A DNA stretch of 64,000 nt from Bacillus methanolicus MGA3 (GCF_000724485.1 NZ_CP007739.1:2822001-2886000), one strand, 5' to 3'; shown: positions 1 to 9,316, numbered from the stretch's first letter. Program-made: numbers and translations. The notes: generated by a model from the letters alone, not told the origin.

Positions 1-755
1 GGCCTGAAGAATGGGTTGGAATAGGAAATCCGGATCCAGCTGATGAAAATCCAGTTTCGATTCAATTTTTTGAAGGAATCGGAGTTGATGGAAATGGGGA
101 CGGAAAGGCAAGAATCTCAGATGATGAAGATGTTTTGTATGCATTCGCCAATTTCCTCCTCTCATACGGAACAGATCATGACAATATAAAAATCGGGCTA
201 TGGGATTATTATAAAAGAGATAAAGCAGTCGGGATCATAATTGGAAAGGCAAGAATCTATCATCATTTTGGCCGCATTGATCTTGACGCACATTTATTTC
301 CCGTCCCTTTACGCAGCAACTACAGCTATAAAAACACTTGGGGAAGTGCCCGGGGCTGGGGCGGCCGGCGCATCCATGAAGGAACAGATATTTTTGCAGA
401 CTATGGTGTTCCTGTTCGGGCAACCTCCTATGGCATTGTTGAAATGAAAGGTTGGAATCGGTATGGCGGCTGGCGCATCGGAATTCGTGACATAAACAAT
501 ACGTATCATTACTATGCGCATTTAAGCGGATTTGCAAAGAATTTAAAAGTTGGACAAATTGTACAACCCGGAACGCTTATTGGCGGCGTTGGGAGCTCTG
601 GTTATGGCCCTCCGGGGACATCCGGTAAATTTCCGCCTCATTTGCACTATGGGATGTATAAAGACAACGGTTATACCGAATGGTCATTTGATCCTTACCC
701 GCATTTAAGAATGTGGGAAAGGCTGGAACGGCAAAAATCCCGGCATAAAAAGTAA
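1..755 (+). CDS. lytH: LytH-type sporulation cell-wall endopeptidase, M23 family (5' partial)
   Basis: The reading frame is open back to base 3, so the gene begins upstream of the window; a TTG at 135 is not needed as a start. About 250 residues are visible. The C-terminal half is an M23 zinc metallopeptidase domain with the two metal motifs, HEGTD and HLHYG, and a typical beta-sheet core between them. An Asp-rich stretch before it (DGNGDGKARISDDED) looks like a calcium-binding linker. In B. subtilis LytH (YunA) is a mother-cell L-Ala-D-Glu endopeptidase that trims spore-cortex peptides, and it lies next to yunB. Here yunB is the next gene of that series, after the liv operon. The symbol rests on domain plus gene order; another M23 peptidase is the alternative. 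Confidence 0.8.
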   Translation, partial: PEEWVGIGNPDPADENPVSIQFFEGIGVDGNGDGKARISDDEDVLYAFANFLLSYGTDHDNIKIGLWDYYKRDKAVGIIIGKARIYHHFGRIDLDAHLFPVPLRSNYSYKNTWGSARGWGGRRIHEGTDIFADYGVPVRATSYGIVEMKGWNRYGGWRIGIRDINNTYHYYAHLSGFAKNLKVGQIVQPGTLIGGVGSSGYGPPGTSGKFPPHLHYGMYKDNGYTEWSFDPYPHLRMWERLERQKSRHKK

Positions 756-778
756 AAAGAATTTCATACCTAATAAAG

Positions 779-808
779 GGACTGTTCGAATTTGGACAGT
801 CTTTTTTC
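779..808 (+). terminator. Terminator of lytH
   Basis: Hairpin with arms GACTGT (780-785) and ACAGTC (796-801), followed by a T run to 808. It separates lytH from the liv operon. Confidence 0.75.
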
Positions 809-855
809 TATCGGAAGATAATTTTTTAATATTCTGCAATATTAATTTAGTCATT

Positions 856-953
856 TCACAACGCTTACATTGTTATTTTCTCATTTCAAAAAATTTTCAT
901 CTTTTTATCGTAGACGAAAAGGGAAAAATAATGTACAATGTTGTCAGAAAATT
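856..953 (+). promoter_or_regulatory. Probable liv promoter with CodY-like and cre-like sites
   Basis: A possible sigma-A promoter has TAGACG (911-916), a 17-base spacer and TACAAT (934-939). Directly over the start region, 939-953 reads TGTTGTCAGAAAATT, which I score as 12 of 15 against the CodY consensus AATTTTCWGAAAATT. Upstream, 856-869 on the minus strand reads TGTAAGCGTTGTGA, one mismatch from the CcpA cre consensus. CodY control of branched-chain amino acid uptake would make biological sense. All of this is pattern matching only. Confidence 0.45.
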
Positions 954-1034
954 GATTCTTTTCCTAAGAATCAGCTTCTTCTGCCTTTTCAGTACTTAAG
1001 GAGCTACATAAAAAAATTTTTTAGGGGGGTTATT

Positions 1035-2213
1035 ATGAGAAAAAGAAAAGTAGCAGGAATTTTTATGTCGCTTATGTTAGCTGCAGGCGTCATGGCTGGA
1101 TGTAAAGGAAAAAGCGAGAATGCATCAGGAAGCCAAGAAGGCAATACAATTAAAATTGGTGCCAATCTAGAATTATCAGGAGGCGTGGCCTCTTACGGAC
1201 AATCAATTTCAGAAGGTCTGGATCTCGCTCTTGATGAAATTAATAAAAAGGGTATTAACGGCAAAAAACTTGAAATTGTCAAAATTGATAACAAGTCAGA
1301 TGCATCTGAAGCAACAAGCGCCGCAATTAAGCTTGTAAGCCAGGAAAAAGTAGCGGCAATTGTCGGAGCTGCTACAAGTACAAACACGCTTGCGCAGGTA
1401 CAAGTTGCCCAAGATAACAAAGTACCGCTAATTACTCCGACTGGCACGAATCCGACTATTACGACAAAAAACGGTAAAGTAAACGAGTATGTCTTCAGAA
1501 CATGCTTTATCGACCCATTCCAAGGAACAGTGGCAGCAAACTTTGCTACTAAAAAACTGGGTGTTAAAAATGCAGCAGTTCTAATCGACAGTTCAAGCGA
1601 TTATTCAAAAGGGCTCGCTGCCTCATTTAAAGAATCATTTAAGAAAAACGGCGGAAAAATCATTGCAGAAGAAGCATATGTAGCGAAAGATACTGACTTC
1701 CGTGCAACATTAACAAGAATCAAATCAGAAAATCCACAATTTGTTTATTTACCAGGTTATTATGAAGAAGTTGGTCTTATTTTGAAACAGGCTCGGGAAA
1801 TTGGCCTTAATGTTCCATTTATGGGCGGTGACGGCTGGGATTCACCTAAGCTTGTACAAATTGCAGGTGCGGATGCACTCAAGAATACTTATATTACAAA
1901 CCACTATTCTTCCAGTGACCCTGACAAAAAGATTCAGGATTTTGTAAAAGCGTTTAAAGCTAAATATAATGGCAAATCACCAGATGGATTTGCTGCTCTG
2001 GGCTATGACACAGCATACTTGCTTGCAGATGCCATTAAACGTGCAGGAAGTGCAGATCCTGAAAAAATTAAGGATGCTCTTGCAAAAACAAAAGATCTTG
2101 AACTTATTTCTGGAAAGATTACTCTTAATAAAAACCACGATCCTGTAAAATCTGCTTCGATCCTAAAATACGAAAATGGAGAGCAGAAATTTGAAACAAA
2201 AGTAAATCCATAA
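1035..2213 (+). CDS. livK: Branched-chain amino acid ABC transporter, substrate-binding lipoprotein
   Basis: A 392-residue lipoprotein that would bind leucine, isoleucine or valine outside the membrane and deliver it to LivHM. The ATG at 1035 is chosen because it follows a strong AGGGGGG ribosome site and starts a lipoprotein signal (positive MRKRK, hydrophobic core, lipobox AGVMAGC with Cys23). The longer frame back to 870 has no such support. The rest is a Peripla_BP_6 fold with SGGVASYGQSISEG near the N-terminus and TPTGTNPTITTKNGK in the hinge region. It is first in the order livK-H-M-G-F. The exact ligand cannot be read from sequence; other small amides or amino acids are possible. Confidence 0.9.
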   Translation: MRKRKVAGIFMSLMLAAGVMAGCKGKSENASGSQEGNTIKIGANLELSGGVASYGQSISEGLDLALDEINKKGINGKKLEIVKIDNKSDASEATSAAIKLVSQEKVAAIVGAATSTNTLAQVQVAQDNKVPLITPTGTNPTITTKNGKVNEYVFRTCFIDPFQGTVAANFATKKLGVKNAAVLIDSSSDYSKGLAASFKESFKKNGGKIIAEEAYVAKDTDFRATLTRIKSENPQFVYLPGYYEEVGLILKQAREIGLNVPFMGGDGWDSPKLVQIAGADALKNTYITNHYSSSDPDKKIQDFVKAFKAKYNGKSPDGFAALGYDTAYLLADAIKRAGSADPEKIKDALAKTKDLELISGKITLNKNHDPVKSASILKYENGEQKFETKVNP

Positions 2214-2299
2214 AAATAGTTTCAAGATGAATAGGGGGCAAGTCCCCCTATTCTAGATTTTTCAGATAATTCCAAATTATTTTGCAAAGGAGTGAGAAC

Positions 2300-3178
2300 A
2301 TGGAATTCTTTCAACAATTGGTAAACGGAATATCACTCGGCAGTATTTATGCACTGATTGCACTCGGTTATACGATGGTTTACGGGATCGTTAAACTGAT
2401 TAACTTTGCTCATGGCGACATATTTATGATCGGTGCATTCGTTGGATTCTATTCGATTACGATACTAAAACTCGGTTTCTTTCCCTCATTAATTTTAGCA
2501 ATGGTAGTATGCTCAATATTTGGAGTATTAATAGAACGGATTGCCTATAAACCACTGAGAAACGCGACAAGAATCGCAGTTCTTATCACAGCAATCGGTG
2601 TTTCTCTATTCTTAGAATACAGTACGATTTATTTGCGGGGGGCACAGCCCGAAGCCTATCCGGGGAACGTTCTTCCTTCAAAAAAACTTGACTTTTTCGG
2701 AATTTCCATTAACAGTCAGTCATTATTCATTTTAGGTGTTTCTGTCTTACTTATGATTTTGCTTCAATTTATTGTTCATAAAACCAAAATCGGAAAAGCA
2801 ATGCGTGCAGTATCCCATGATGCTGATGCTGCTAAATTAATGGGCATTAACGTAGATAAGACGATTTCAGCAACTTTTGCAATCGGATCAGCACTTGCCG
2901 GAGCAGCAGGTGTCATTTTCGGTACGTACTATGTAAAAATTGAACCTCTAATGGGGATTATTCCCGGTTTAAAAGCCTTCGTTGCTGCTGTATTAGGCGG
3001 GATCGGAATAATTCCGGGAGCCATGGTCGGCGGTCTTGTACTCGGGGTGGTCGAAGCCTTCGTAAGTGCATCTGGATATTCCCTCTGGCGTGATGGGGTG
3101 GCCTTTGTCGTTCTTATTCTTATCTTAATTTTCCGTCCGTCTGGCCTGTTCGGAAAAAATATGAGAGAGAAAGTTTAG
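2300..3178 (+). CDS. livH: Branched-chain amino acid ABC transporter permease LivH
   Basis: A 292-residue integral membrane permease with about eight hydrophobic segments. It carries the family N-terminal pattern GISLGSIYALIALGYTMVYG followed by LINFAHGD, and the cytoplasmic coupling region AMRAVSHDADAAKLMGINV. The ATG at 2300 follows AAGGAG (2287-2292) at good spacing; the upstream TTG at 2282 has none. It pairs with LivM as the two halves of the pore, 14 bases upstream of livM. Confidence 0.93.
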   Translation: MEFFQQLVNGISLGSIYALIALGYTMVYGIVKLINFAHGDIFMIGAFVGFYSITILKLGFFPSLILAMVVCSIFGVLIERIAYKPLRNATRIAVLITAIGVSLFLEYSTIYLRGAQPEAYPGNVLPSKKLDFFGISINSQSLFILGVSVLLMILLQFIVHKTKIGKAMRAVSHDADAAKLMGINVDKTISATFAIGSALAGAAGVIFGTYYVKIEPLMGIIPGLKAFVAAVLGGIGIIPGAMVGGLVLGVVEAFVSASGYSLWRDGVAFVVLILILIFRPSGLFGKNMREKV

Positions 3179-3192
3179 GGGGAGACGATACG

Positions 3193-4167
3193 ATGGCAAT
3201 CATCAAGCGATCAAAAGGATTTTGGCTCTCGATTATGCTGTCCCTAGCAGTATTTTTAACCTTTCAGCTATTAATCAATAGTGAGTATTTAAATCCTTTT
3301 TACGAAAATACATTATTTTTAATTGCAATCAACATTATTCTTGCAGTCAGTCTTCATCTAATCATCGGAATTACCGGACAGTTTTCAATTGGCCATGCAG
3401 GCTTTCTTGCAGTAGGAGCTTACGCTTCAGCCATTATGACAATGAAATTCCAACTGCCATTTGGTCTTGCCTTATTAGGCGGAGGAATCATTGCCGGTTT
3501 GGCGGGACTTATTATCGGAATTCCGACTCTCCGCTTGAAAGGAGACTATTTAGCAATTGCAACACTTGGTTTTGGTGAAATTGTCCGAATTTCCCTCTTA
3601 AATATCAACTATGTTGGCGGGGCGAGCGGAATGCAGGTATCCCACCTTGCAACATGGCCATGGGTGTTCGGCGGAATGCTATTCACCATTTTAGCAATTG
3701 CCAACTTTACAAATTCAACGCACGGACGAGCATGCCTATCCATTCGAGAGAATGAAATTGCTGCCGATGCAATGGGAATTAATACAACCTATTATAAGGT
3801 AGTAGCATTTGTAATCGGTTCGTTCTTTGCTGGTATTGCCGGCGGTTTATACGCCCATAATTTTTATATTATCCAACCGACAAACTTCGGTTTCTTAAAA
3901 TCATTTGATATTTTGATTTTTGTCGTTCTCGGCGGATTGGGCAGTCTGTCTGGATCTGTCATTGCGGCCATTTTATTGACGATTGTTTCCACATATCTTC
4001 AAGATTATCCCGAAACACGAATGATTATCTACAGTCTTGTGCTTATCGTTACAATGCTTTACCGCCCACAAGGCTTGATGGGAACTAAGGAATTGACATC
4101 ATTCTTCAAAAAACAGAAAGCTGTTGAAGGGGGAACAGGAAATGGCAGCAAACACACCGTTGCTTAA
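3193..4167 (+). CDS. livM: Branched-chain amino acid ABC transporter permease LivM
   Basis: A 324-residue second permease subunit with many hydrophobic helices. The LivM hallmark GQFSIGHAGFLAVGAYASA is near residue 70 and the cytoplasmic loop SIRENEIAADAMGIN is near residue 190. A GGGGGA ribosome site precedes the ATG. The last 26 bases overlap the start of livG, which implies translational coupling. Confidence 0.93.
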   Translation: MAIIKRSKGFWLSIMLSLAVFLTFQLLINSEYLNPFYENTLFLIAINIILAVSLHLIIGITGQFSIGHAGFLAVGAYASAIMTMKFQLPFGLALLGGGIIAGLAGLIIGIPTLRLKGDYLAIATLGFGEIVRISLLNINYVGGASGMQVSHLATWPWVFGGMLFTILAIANFTNSTHGRACLSIRENEIAADAMGINTTYYKVVAFVIGSFFAGIAGGLYAHNFYIIQPTNFGFLKSFDILIFVVLGGLGSLSGSVIAAILLTIVSTYLQDYPETRMIIYSLVLIVTMLYRPQGLMGTKELTSFFKKQKAVEGGTGNGSKHTVA

Positions 4168-4921
4168 AGTTCAAAACGTAGGAATTCAGTTTGGTGGTTT
4201 AAAGGCTGTTTCCGACGTTAACATAGAAATAGAAAAAGGGAAGCTTGTAGGCCTTATCGGACCGAATGGAGCGGGAAAAACGACATTTTTTAATCTTTTG
4301 ACAGGTGTTTACGCACCGACAGAAGGCAGTATATTTTTAAATGGAGAAAAGTTAAACGGATTGCCTCCGTATAAAATTACACGCAAAGGAATCAGCCGAA
4401 CGTTTCAAAATATTCGCCTGTTCTCTGAACTTTCTGTTCTAGATAATGTAAAAATTGCTTACCATTCGCTTGCCAAGCATTCCATCTTTAGTTCTATTTT
4501 TCGCTTTCCTTCCCACTTTTCAGGGGAAAAAGAGATGGAAGAGAAAGCGATCGAGTTCTTAAAAATTTTTCATTTGGATAGCTATAAAAATGAAAAAGCG
4601 AAAAATCTCCCTTATGGACAGCAGAGACGGCTGGAAATTGCCCGGGCGCTTGCGGCACATCCTAAATTACTCCTTCTGGATGAACCCGCAGCAGGAATGA
4701 ATCCTCAGGAAACCAAAGATTTAATGAATTTAATCGCTTTTATCCGCGAACGATTTGATTTGACTGTTTTACTTATTGAGCATGACATGCAACTGGTTAT
4801 GGGTGTTTGTGAACACATTTATGTGCTTGATCACGGTCAATTGATCGCCCAAGGAACGCCGGTCGAAATCAAGAATAACCCGAAAGTAATTGAGGCGTAT
4901 CTAGGCGAGGAGGTATCATAA
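4142..4921 (+). CDS. livG: Branched-chain amino acid ABC transporter ATPase LivG
   Basis: A 259-residue ATP-binding subunit. Walker A is GPNGAGKTT, the signature is LPYGQQRRLEIARAL, Walker B is LLLLDEP followed by AAGMNP, and the switch His lies in IEHDM. The ATG at 4142 follows an AGGGGGA site inside the end of livM. The C-terminal IEAYLGEE tail is typical of LivG rather than LivF. It shares one base with the livF start (TAATG). Confidence 0.93.
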   Translation: MAANTPLLKVQNVGIQFGGLKAVSDVNIEIEKGKLVGLIGPNGAGKTTFFNLLTGVYAPTEGSIFLNGEKLNGLPPYKITRKGISRTFQNIRLFSELSVLDNVKIAYHSLAKHSIFSSIFRFPSHFSGEKEMEEKAIEFLKIFHLDSYKNEKAKNLPYGQQRRLEIARALAAHPKLLLLDEPAAGMNPQETKDLMNLIAFIRERFDLTVLLIEHDMQLVMGVCEHIYVLDHGQLIAQGTPVEIKNNPKVIEAYLGEEVS

Positions 4922-5628
4922 TGCTAAAAGTTGACGGAATAAATGTTTATTATGGAAATATTCAAGCGTTAAAAGAAGTATCCCTTGAAATACATCAAGG
5001 AGAAATTGTAACACTTATCGGAGCAAACGGTGCGGGAAAAAGCACATTGTTAAAGGCAATTTCAGGTTTGCTGAAACCAAAACAGGGAGATATCTTATTC
5101 GCAGGTCAATCCATTTCCGGAAAACCCGCTCAAACGATTGTAAAACTAGGAATTTCCCATGTGCCTGAAGGCCGCAGAGTTTTCTCTAATATGAGTGTTG
5201 AAGAAAATCTTGAATTAGGTGCATTCTTGCGTAAAGATAAACAAGGCATCCAAGAGGATTTTAAAAAAATATACGAATTATTCCCCCGCTTGCATGAACG
5301 CCGCAAGCAGCTGGCAGGTACCTTATCCGGTGGAGAACAGCAAATGCTTGCAATGGGGCGCGCTTTAATGGCACGGCCAAAGCTTCTCCTTTTGGACGAG
5401 CCATCCATGGGACTTGCGCCGCTACTTGTAAAAACGATCTTTCACATTATCGAAGAAATCAATTCAAAAGGTACGACGATACTGCTTGTTGAACAAAATG
5501 CTAATATGGCATTGTCTATAGCCAATCGTGCATATGTAATCGAAACGGGACGAGTCGTTTTATCTGGTTCGGCGAAAGAATTAAACGAAAGCGATCAAAT
5601 TAGAATGGCATACTTGGGAGGACATTAA
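4921..5628 (+). CDS. livF: Branched-chain amino acid ABC transporter ATPase LivF
   Basis: A 235-residue second ATPase of the heterodimeric motor. Walker A is GANGAGKST, the signature is LSGGEQQMLAMGRAL, Walker B is LLLLDEPSMGLAP and the H-loop region is LVEQNA. VPEGRRVF after the Q-loop is a LivF hallmark. The ATG overlaps the livG stop, so the two ATPases are coupled. It is the last gene of the operon and a terminator follows. Confidence 0.93.
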   Translation: MLKVDGINVYYGNIQALKEVSLEIHQGEIVTLIGANGAGKSTLLKAISGLLKPKQGDILFAGQSISGKPAQTIVKLGISHVPEGRRVFSNMSVEENLELGAFLRKDKQGIQEDFKKIYELFPRLHERRKQLAGTLSGGEQQMLAMGRALMARPKLLLLDEPSMGLAPLLVKTIFHIIEEINSKGTTILLVEQNANMALSIANRAYVIETGRVVLSGSAKELNESDQIRMAYLGGH

Positions 5629-5669
5629 GAAGAATATAGGACAATCTGCGGTGTCATTTGATAATCTTA

Positions 5670-5724
5670 AAAAAGCGGCTGACAAAAAGCAAAGGGCCAG
5701 ACCCTTGTGTGTCAGCCCTTTTTT
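5670..5724. terminator. Terminator after the liv operon, probably bidirectional
   Basis: Outer arms GGCTGACA (5677-5684) and TGTCAGCC (5710-5717) with an inner AAGGG/CCCTT stem. A runs lie before it and CTTTTTTGCTTTT after it, so it could serve liv (plus) and yunB (minus). Its loop contains AAAGGGCCAGACCC, close to the core of the dispersed repeats elsewhere in the window. Confidence 0.8.
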
Positions 5725-5763
5725 GCTTTTGGCAGCAGCTCGTTCGTTTAGCAGAGCCAATGA

Positions 5764-6513
5764 TCAATTTCCAGGCATTTGAATAGAAGGTGAGGTGCTG
5801 TTTCTGCCTCCATTATAAAAATTAGGAACATCTCCTTTTTCATATACAGTTACAATCGGTATATCCTGTGTAATCGTTGTTACATTCGTCGAAAAAGGGA
5901 GGATAATTTGAACATCGACAACAAGATGCAGAACAACTTTAATCGCTGTATTATTAATTCCAAATTCCTCAAATTTCGTTTTAATATCATAACCAACATT
6001 CCCAATCGCTTGAAACCTTATTGGAATCTTCGGACCAAGGTTACCGAGCAAAGCATTATTGGTAGCCTGCCCGAGAGGGACATAATAGACAATTCCTTCT
6101 TGTTTTTTCTCACCGGTTTCAATTTCAAGATCAGTCAGCGTCTGTAAATCCTCTAAATATCCTTTTTCTGCCTGCTTTAAATTTCTTTCAATCATATAAA
6201 CTGTTTCACCGGCAATTCGGTTAATCATCTCATTATTTAAAATTATTTGTGAGTCAGAACCTTGATTTGGAACGATAACAGGATTATTCCCCATTCCTTT
6301 AGCTATTTCTTTATTAATCGCCTTATTAATAACAAGAGTCGCTATTCTTCTTGTTTGGGTTTCCGCATAGCTCCTTAATGTTGGCTTAATGCCATCATTG
6401 ATGATCCATAACCCGGCTGCAGTTGAAAACATAAAAAACACAAAAGTAAGCAAAAAAACATATCGAAAAGGCAGCGGACCTTTCCGCGGCAGCCGGCCGC
6501 GAAATTTAGCCAT
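5764..6513 (-). CDS. yunB: Sporulation protein YunB
   Basis: A 249-residue protein with a basic N-terminus (MAKFRGRLPRKGPL), one membrane segment at about residues 20-40, and a soluble C-terminal domain of the YunB family (IATLVINKAINKEIAKGMG, DIQTLT-like and PTGQATN-like regions, IPIRFQAIGNVGYDIKT). YunB is a mother-cell sporulation protein in B. subtilis; its biochemical role is not settled. The start follows an AAGGGGGGAT site. Its neighbour lytH agrees with B. subtilis order apart from the inserted liv genes. Confidence 0.88.
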   Translation of the reverse strand: MAKFRGRLPRKGPLPFRYVFLLTFVFFMFSTAAGLWIINDGIKPTLRSYAETQTRRIATLVINKAINKEIAKGMGNNPVIVPNQGSDSQIILNNEMINRIAGETVYMIERNLKQAEKGYLEDLQTLTDLEIETGEKKQEGIVYYVPLGQATNNALLGNLGPKIPIRFQAIGNVGYDIKTKFEEFGINNTAIKVVLHLVVDVQIILPFSTNVTTITQDIPIVTVYEKGDVPNFYNGGRNSTSPSIQMPGN

Positions 6514-6598
6514 AATAAATCCCCCCTTTACAAGCTATATGTATGCTGAAAAGAGGGGATGTAGCGCAAAAATAAGAAAAAATGATGTATAATCGTTC

Positions 6599-7684
6599 TT
6601 AAAATGCAGCGTCACAACCGGTAATAATTATTGAAGGTTCATCCTTCAAATTGACTTCATATGGCTTAACCCTTCTCCTATCTTCTTCCAATATTCGAAC
6701 AACCGGTCTGTCGCTGAAACCTGCATTTTGGCGGAAGACCGTTCCTTTCCGGCCATCATTCAATTCAACGGTGACACCAACAGGATAAACAGCGACTGCT
6801 TTGCGAAAAGCTTCTACAATTTTTATTTCAAACAGAGAACCGGCACCTGCATACAAAATCTCAAGACCCTCATGAGGAAGCATGGCCTGCCTGTACACTC
6901 TATTGGACGTTACCGCGTCAAATACATCAGCAACTGCAATAATTTTTCCAAACTCGTGAATTTCATTTCCTTTAATGCCTCGGGGATACCCGCTCCCATT
7001 TAATCGTTCATGATGCTGAAAAGCACAGTGAGCAACAAGAAGAGGTATGGTTTGAACATTTCGCAAAATACGAAAGCCTTCTTCGGAATGTTTTTTTATT
7101 TCTTCAAATTCTTCCTCTGTTAATTTACCTGGTTTCATCAAAATTTCAGCAGGCACTTTCATTTTGCCGACATCATGAAGAATGGCTCCTAACCCAAGAG
7201 TTTCCAAGTTTTTAGTCGAGAGCTTTAAATGCATGCCTATGGCTAAAGAATATAATGTTACATTTAAAGAATGAGTAAAAATATATTGATCATATGAACA
7301 AACATCAGTTAGTAAATTTAATAGATCCGTATCATTTTTCAGATGAGAATGCAAATTTCTGATTAATTCTATTAACTGTTTGGAAGCTTTTTCAATCACA
7401 AATGACTCCGATAGTTTCGAATTATTTTGGAGCTGCCGGAAAGTGGATTCGATTGTCGAAATGGCTGTTCTTCTTAACTTGTCAGGAATCGGGCTCTTAT
7501 ATTGAATATCTTCGGTCTCTGAATCTTTTATGTATATATATGAGATGCCCTTGTTTTGCAAGCGTTCCAAAAGCCTTTCCCCGAGTACCACCCCTTCGTT
7601 CAGTAATATTTGCCCTCTTTCATTGTAAATTGCTTTTGCAAGAGTCGCTCCCTCTTTTACAGTAGATGTAGCTACCAGCCTCAT
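6599..7684 (-). CDS. HD-GYP domain protein, probable cyclic-di-GMP phosphodiesterase
   Basis: A 361-residue cytoplasmic protein. An N-terminal part of about 120 residues (MRLVATSTVKEGATLAKAIY) is of the type often preceding HD-GYP domains. The catalytic part keeps the metal motif HDVGK (H170, D171), then HCAFQHHERLNGSGYP with HH at 224-225 and the GYP signature at 232-234, and a DVFDAVTS motif. A C-terminal PilZ-like or beta tail (VELNDGRKGTVFRQN) follows. All the expected metal ligands appear present, so it is probably active and would linearise c-di-GMP. No transmembrane or receiver domain is visible, so the input signal is unknown. It lies between yunB and the yunC stub. Confidence 0.85.
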   Translation of the reverse strand: MRLVATSTVKEGATLAKAIYNERGQILLNEGVVLGERLLERLQNKGISYIYIKDSETEDIQYKSPIPDKLRRTAISTIESTFRQLQNNSKLSESFVIEKASKQLIELIRNLHSHLKNDTDLLNLLTDVCSYDQYIFTHSLNVTLYSLAIGMHLKLSTKNLETLGLGAILHDVGKMKVPAEILMKPGKLTEEEFEEIKKHSEEGFRILRNVQTIPLLVAHCAFQHHERLNGSGYPRGIKGNEIHEFGKIIAVADVFDAVTSNRVYRQAMLPHEGLEILYAGAGSLFEIKIVEAFRKAVAVYPVGVTVELNDGRKGTVFRQNAGFSDRPVVRILEEDRRRVKPYEVNLKDEPSIIITGCDAAF

Positions 7685-7802
7685 ATCTTACTCCCGTTTA
7701 CACAAAAAGTTTTTATATCATTATTAATCATATCATCTTTTAGAAAAAATTACATACGGCGACAAACTTTGCTAGTATTAATAAAATACCCTTTAATTAC
7801 AT

Positions 7803-7877
7803 TTATGAATTTGGCAGCTTTACTGAAACAGCTAAAAAAGTGTGGCCGGCAATTTCGACAGGCGCAAGTTCGATCAT
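7803..7877 (-). pseudogene. yunC: Remnant of yunC (DUF1805), 24 codons
   Basis: An ATG at 7877 behind an AAAGGAG site opens a 24-codon frame, MIELAPVEIAGHTFLAVSVK then LPNS and a stop at 7803-7805. From memory this matches the N-terminus of B. subtilis YunC, which runs about 100 residues and lies beside yunD. No continuation of the family pattern is found in any frame downstream. I read it as a 3'-truncated leftover. A tiny real peptide is a less likely reading. Confidence 0.55.
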
Positions 7878-7939
7878 AACTTCTACGCTCCTTTCCTTCC
7901 ACTTTACAAAGTATGAAAGAAAAATGAGAAGCGTGTATT

Positions 7940-9316
7940 TCATTTGCAAAAAGTTCTTTTTAACTTCCACTCCAATAAGTCCCTTAAAAACTCGGGCAAA
8001 TAATATTTTTTATGTTCTGCACGAAAAATTACCGGAAAGTATGTTCCAAAGGTAAACATATCAGGAATCGCGAGTTTATAGACAGCATTTAAGTCAATCT
8101 CTTTATTATTTATGAAGATGGAATCATTCATTCCATTATTTGAAAATAAGATTTGATCGTACACAAATTTCCCCATTAAAGTCCCTCTGAACCCGAGCCC
8201 TTTTACTTGCATTTGCGGCCATTTAGAATCAAGTGTGTCTACCAGCACTTCTTTCAACTCACGTCCGGAAAGTTCAACAACACAAGGATTAATAGGGTGA
8301 GGACAAATATTCAATAAATCATATTTGGTGACAGTACCTTCCTTCAATCCATTCAAAATAAGCCCTGAATTAATGAAAGCACAATCAGCCTGTGTCCACT
8401 CCCGAAGAGCCTTGCAAAGAATCATAGGAAGTTCCGATTCTTTAAAAATGTCCGTTTGCAATGGAATAGGCAAATCGACTGCTTTTTCGAGGAGCATTTC
8501 TTTTCCAGCCTGATACAAATCATTAATAAACTTTTCTTCATTTGGGACAGGCTCCAATTCATTAGTATCATAAAGCAATGCCTTTTTACGTACAATATTC
8601 TTTTCATCTGTATTGATTTCAAGCATGATATGGCCGACATACTGGCCATGTTTTCCTGCAGCTCCTAAGATGCATTCATTGATCTCTTTCCCCTCATGGA
8701 AAATATGATGAGTGTGTGCACCTAAAATCACATCAATTTCCGGAAAGAGTTCTGCAATTTGTTCATCTTCATTAATCCCTAAATGGGAGAGCAAAATGAT
8801 AATATCCGCTTTCCTCGTTAATTCGTTTAATTGGATAGTTAATTCTTCAATTGGATCCGACATATTCCAGCCAAGCAAGTGGTAAAAATGCGAGAAATAA
8901 ACAGTTAACCCAATAACACCAATCCGTGTGCCTCTTTTTGTTGTGTATAGCATATACGGACGTGCCCAGTCCGGTCGTGTTCCGTCGGATTGAAAAAGGT
9001 TCGCTGCAAGCACTTGAAATTGTGCCTGATCATACATTGAATTCAAATCTTCATATGAAAGAGTGATTCCTTCATTGTTGCCGATGGTGACTGCTGTATA
9101 TCCGGCTTGGTTTAATAGCCTTGTATTTCCTTTTCCCCTTGTTGCATCGGAAAAAGGATGCCACCGATCCATATGGTCGCCAATATCAAAGATTAAGACT
9201 TCATCCCCTTTTTCTTCGTGCCATTTTTTTCGTGTTGAAAGAAGATGATGAATACGCGGCCAGTGTTCAAAATGGCTATGTAAATCATTTGTATGATAAA
9301 TATGGATATTTTCCAT
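7940..9316 (-). CDS. yunD: YunD-type metallophosphoesterase / 5'-nucleotidase family protein
   Basis: A 458-residue protein of the 5'-nucleotidase family. The N-terminal two-metal phosphoesterase domain has YHTNDLHSHFE, DIGDHMDR, IGNNE, LSHLG and GAHTHH. The C-terminal 5_nucleotid_C domain lies at about residues 280-400 (INSGLILNGLKEGTVTKYDL). No signal peptide is visible, so it is probably cytoplasmic, unlike UshA. The ATG at 9316 (MENIHIYHT) is preferred because the family starts there; an ATG five codons earlier is possible. The yunC stub follows 62 bases downstream. Confidence 0.88.
   Translation of the reverse strand: MENIHIYHTNDLHSHFEHWPRIHHLLSTRKKWHEEKGDEVLIFDIGDHMDRWHPFSDATRGKGNTRLLNQAGYTAVTIGNNEGITLSYEDLNSMYDQAQFQVLAANLFQSDGTRPDWARPYMLYTTKRGTRIGVIGLTVYFSHFYHLLGWNMSDPIEELTIQLNELTRKADIIILLSHLGINEDEQIAELFPEIDVILGAHTHHIFHEGKEINECILGAAGKHGQYVGHIMLEINTDEKNIVRKKALLYDTNELEPVPNEEKFINDLYQAGKEMLLEKAVDLPIPLQTDIFKESELPMILCKALREWTQADCAFINSGLILNGLKEGTVTKYDLLNICPHPINPCVVELSGRELKEVLVDTLDSKWPQMQVKGLGFRGTLMGKFVYDQILFSNNGMNDSIFINNKEIDLNAVYKLAIPDMFTFGTYFPVIFRAEHKKYYLPEFLRDLLEWKLKRTFCK

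Noticed and set aside
870..1034. Upstream extension of the livK frame.
   Set aside because: It would place 55 residues before a clear lipoprotein signal and ignores the AGGGGGG site at the ATG 1035.
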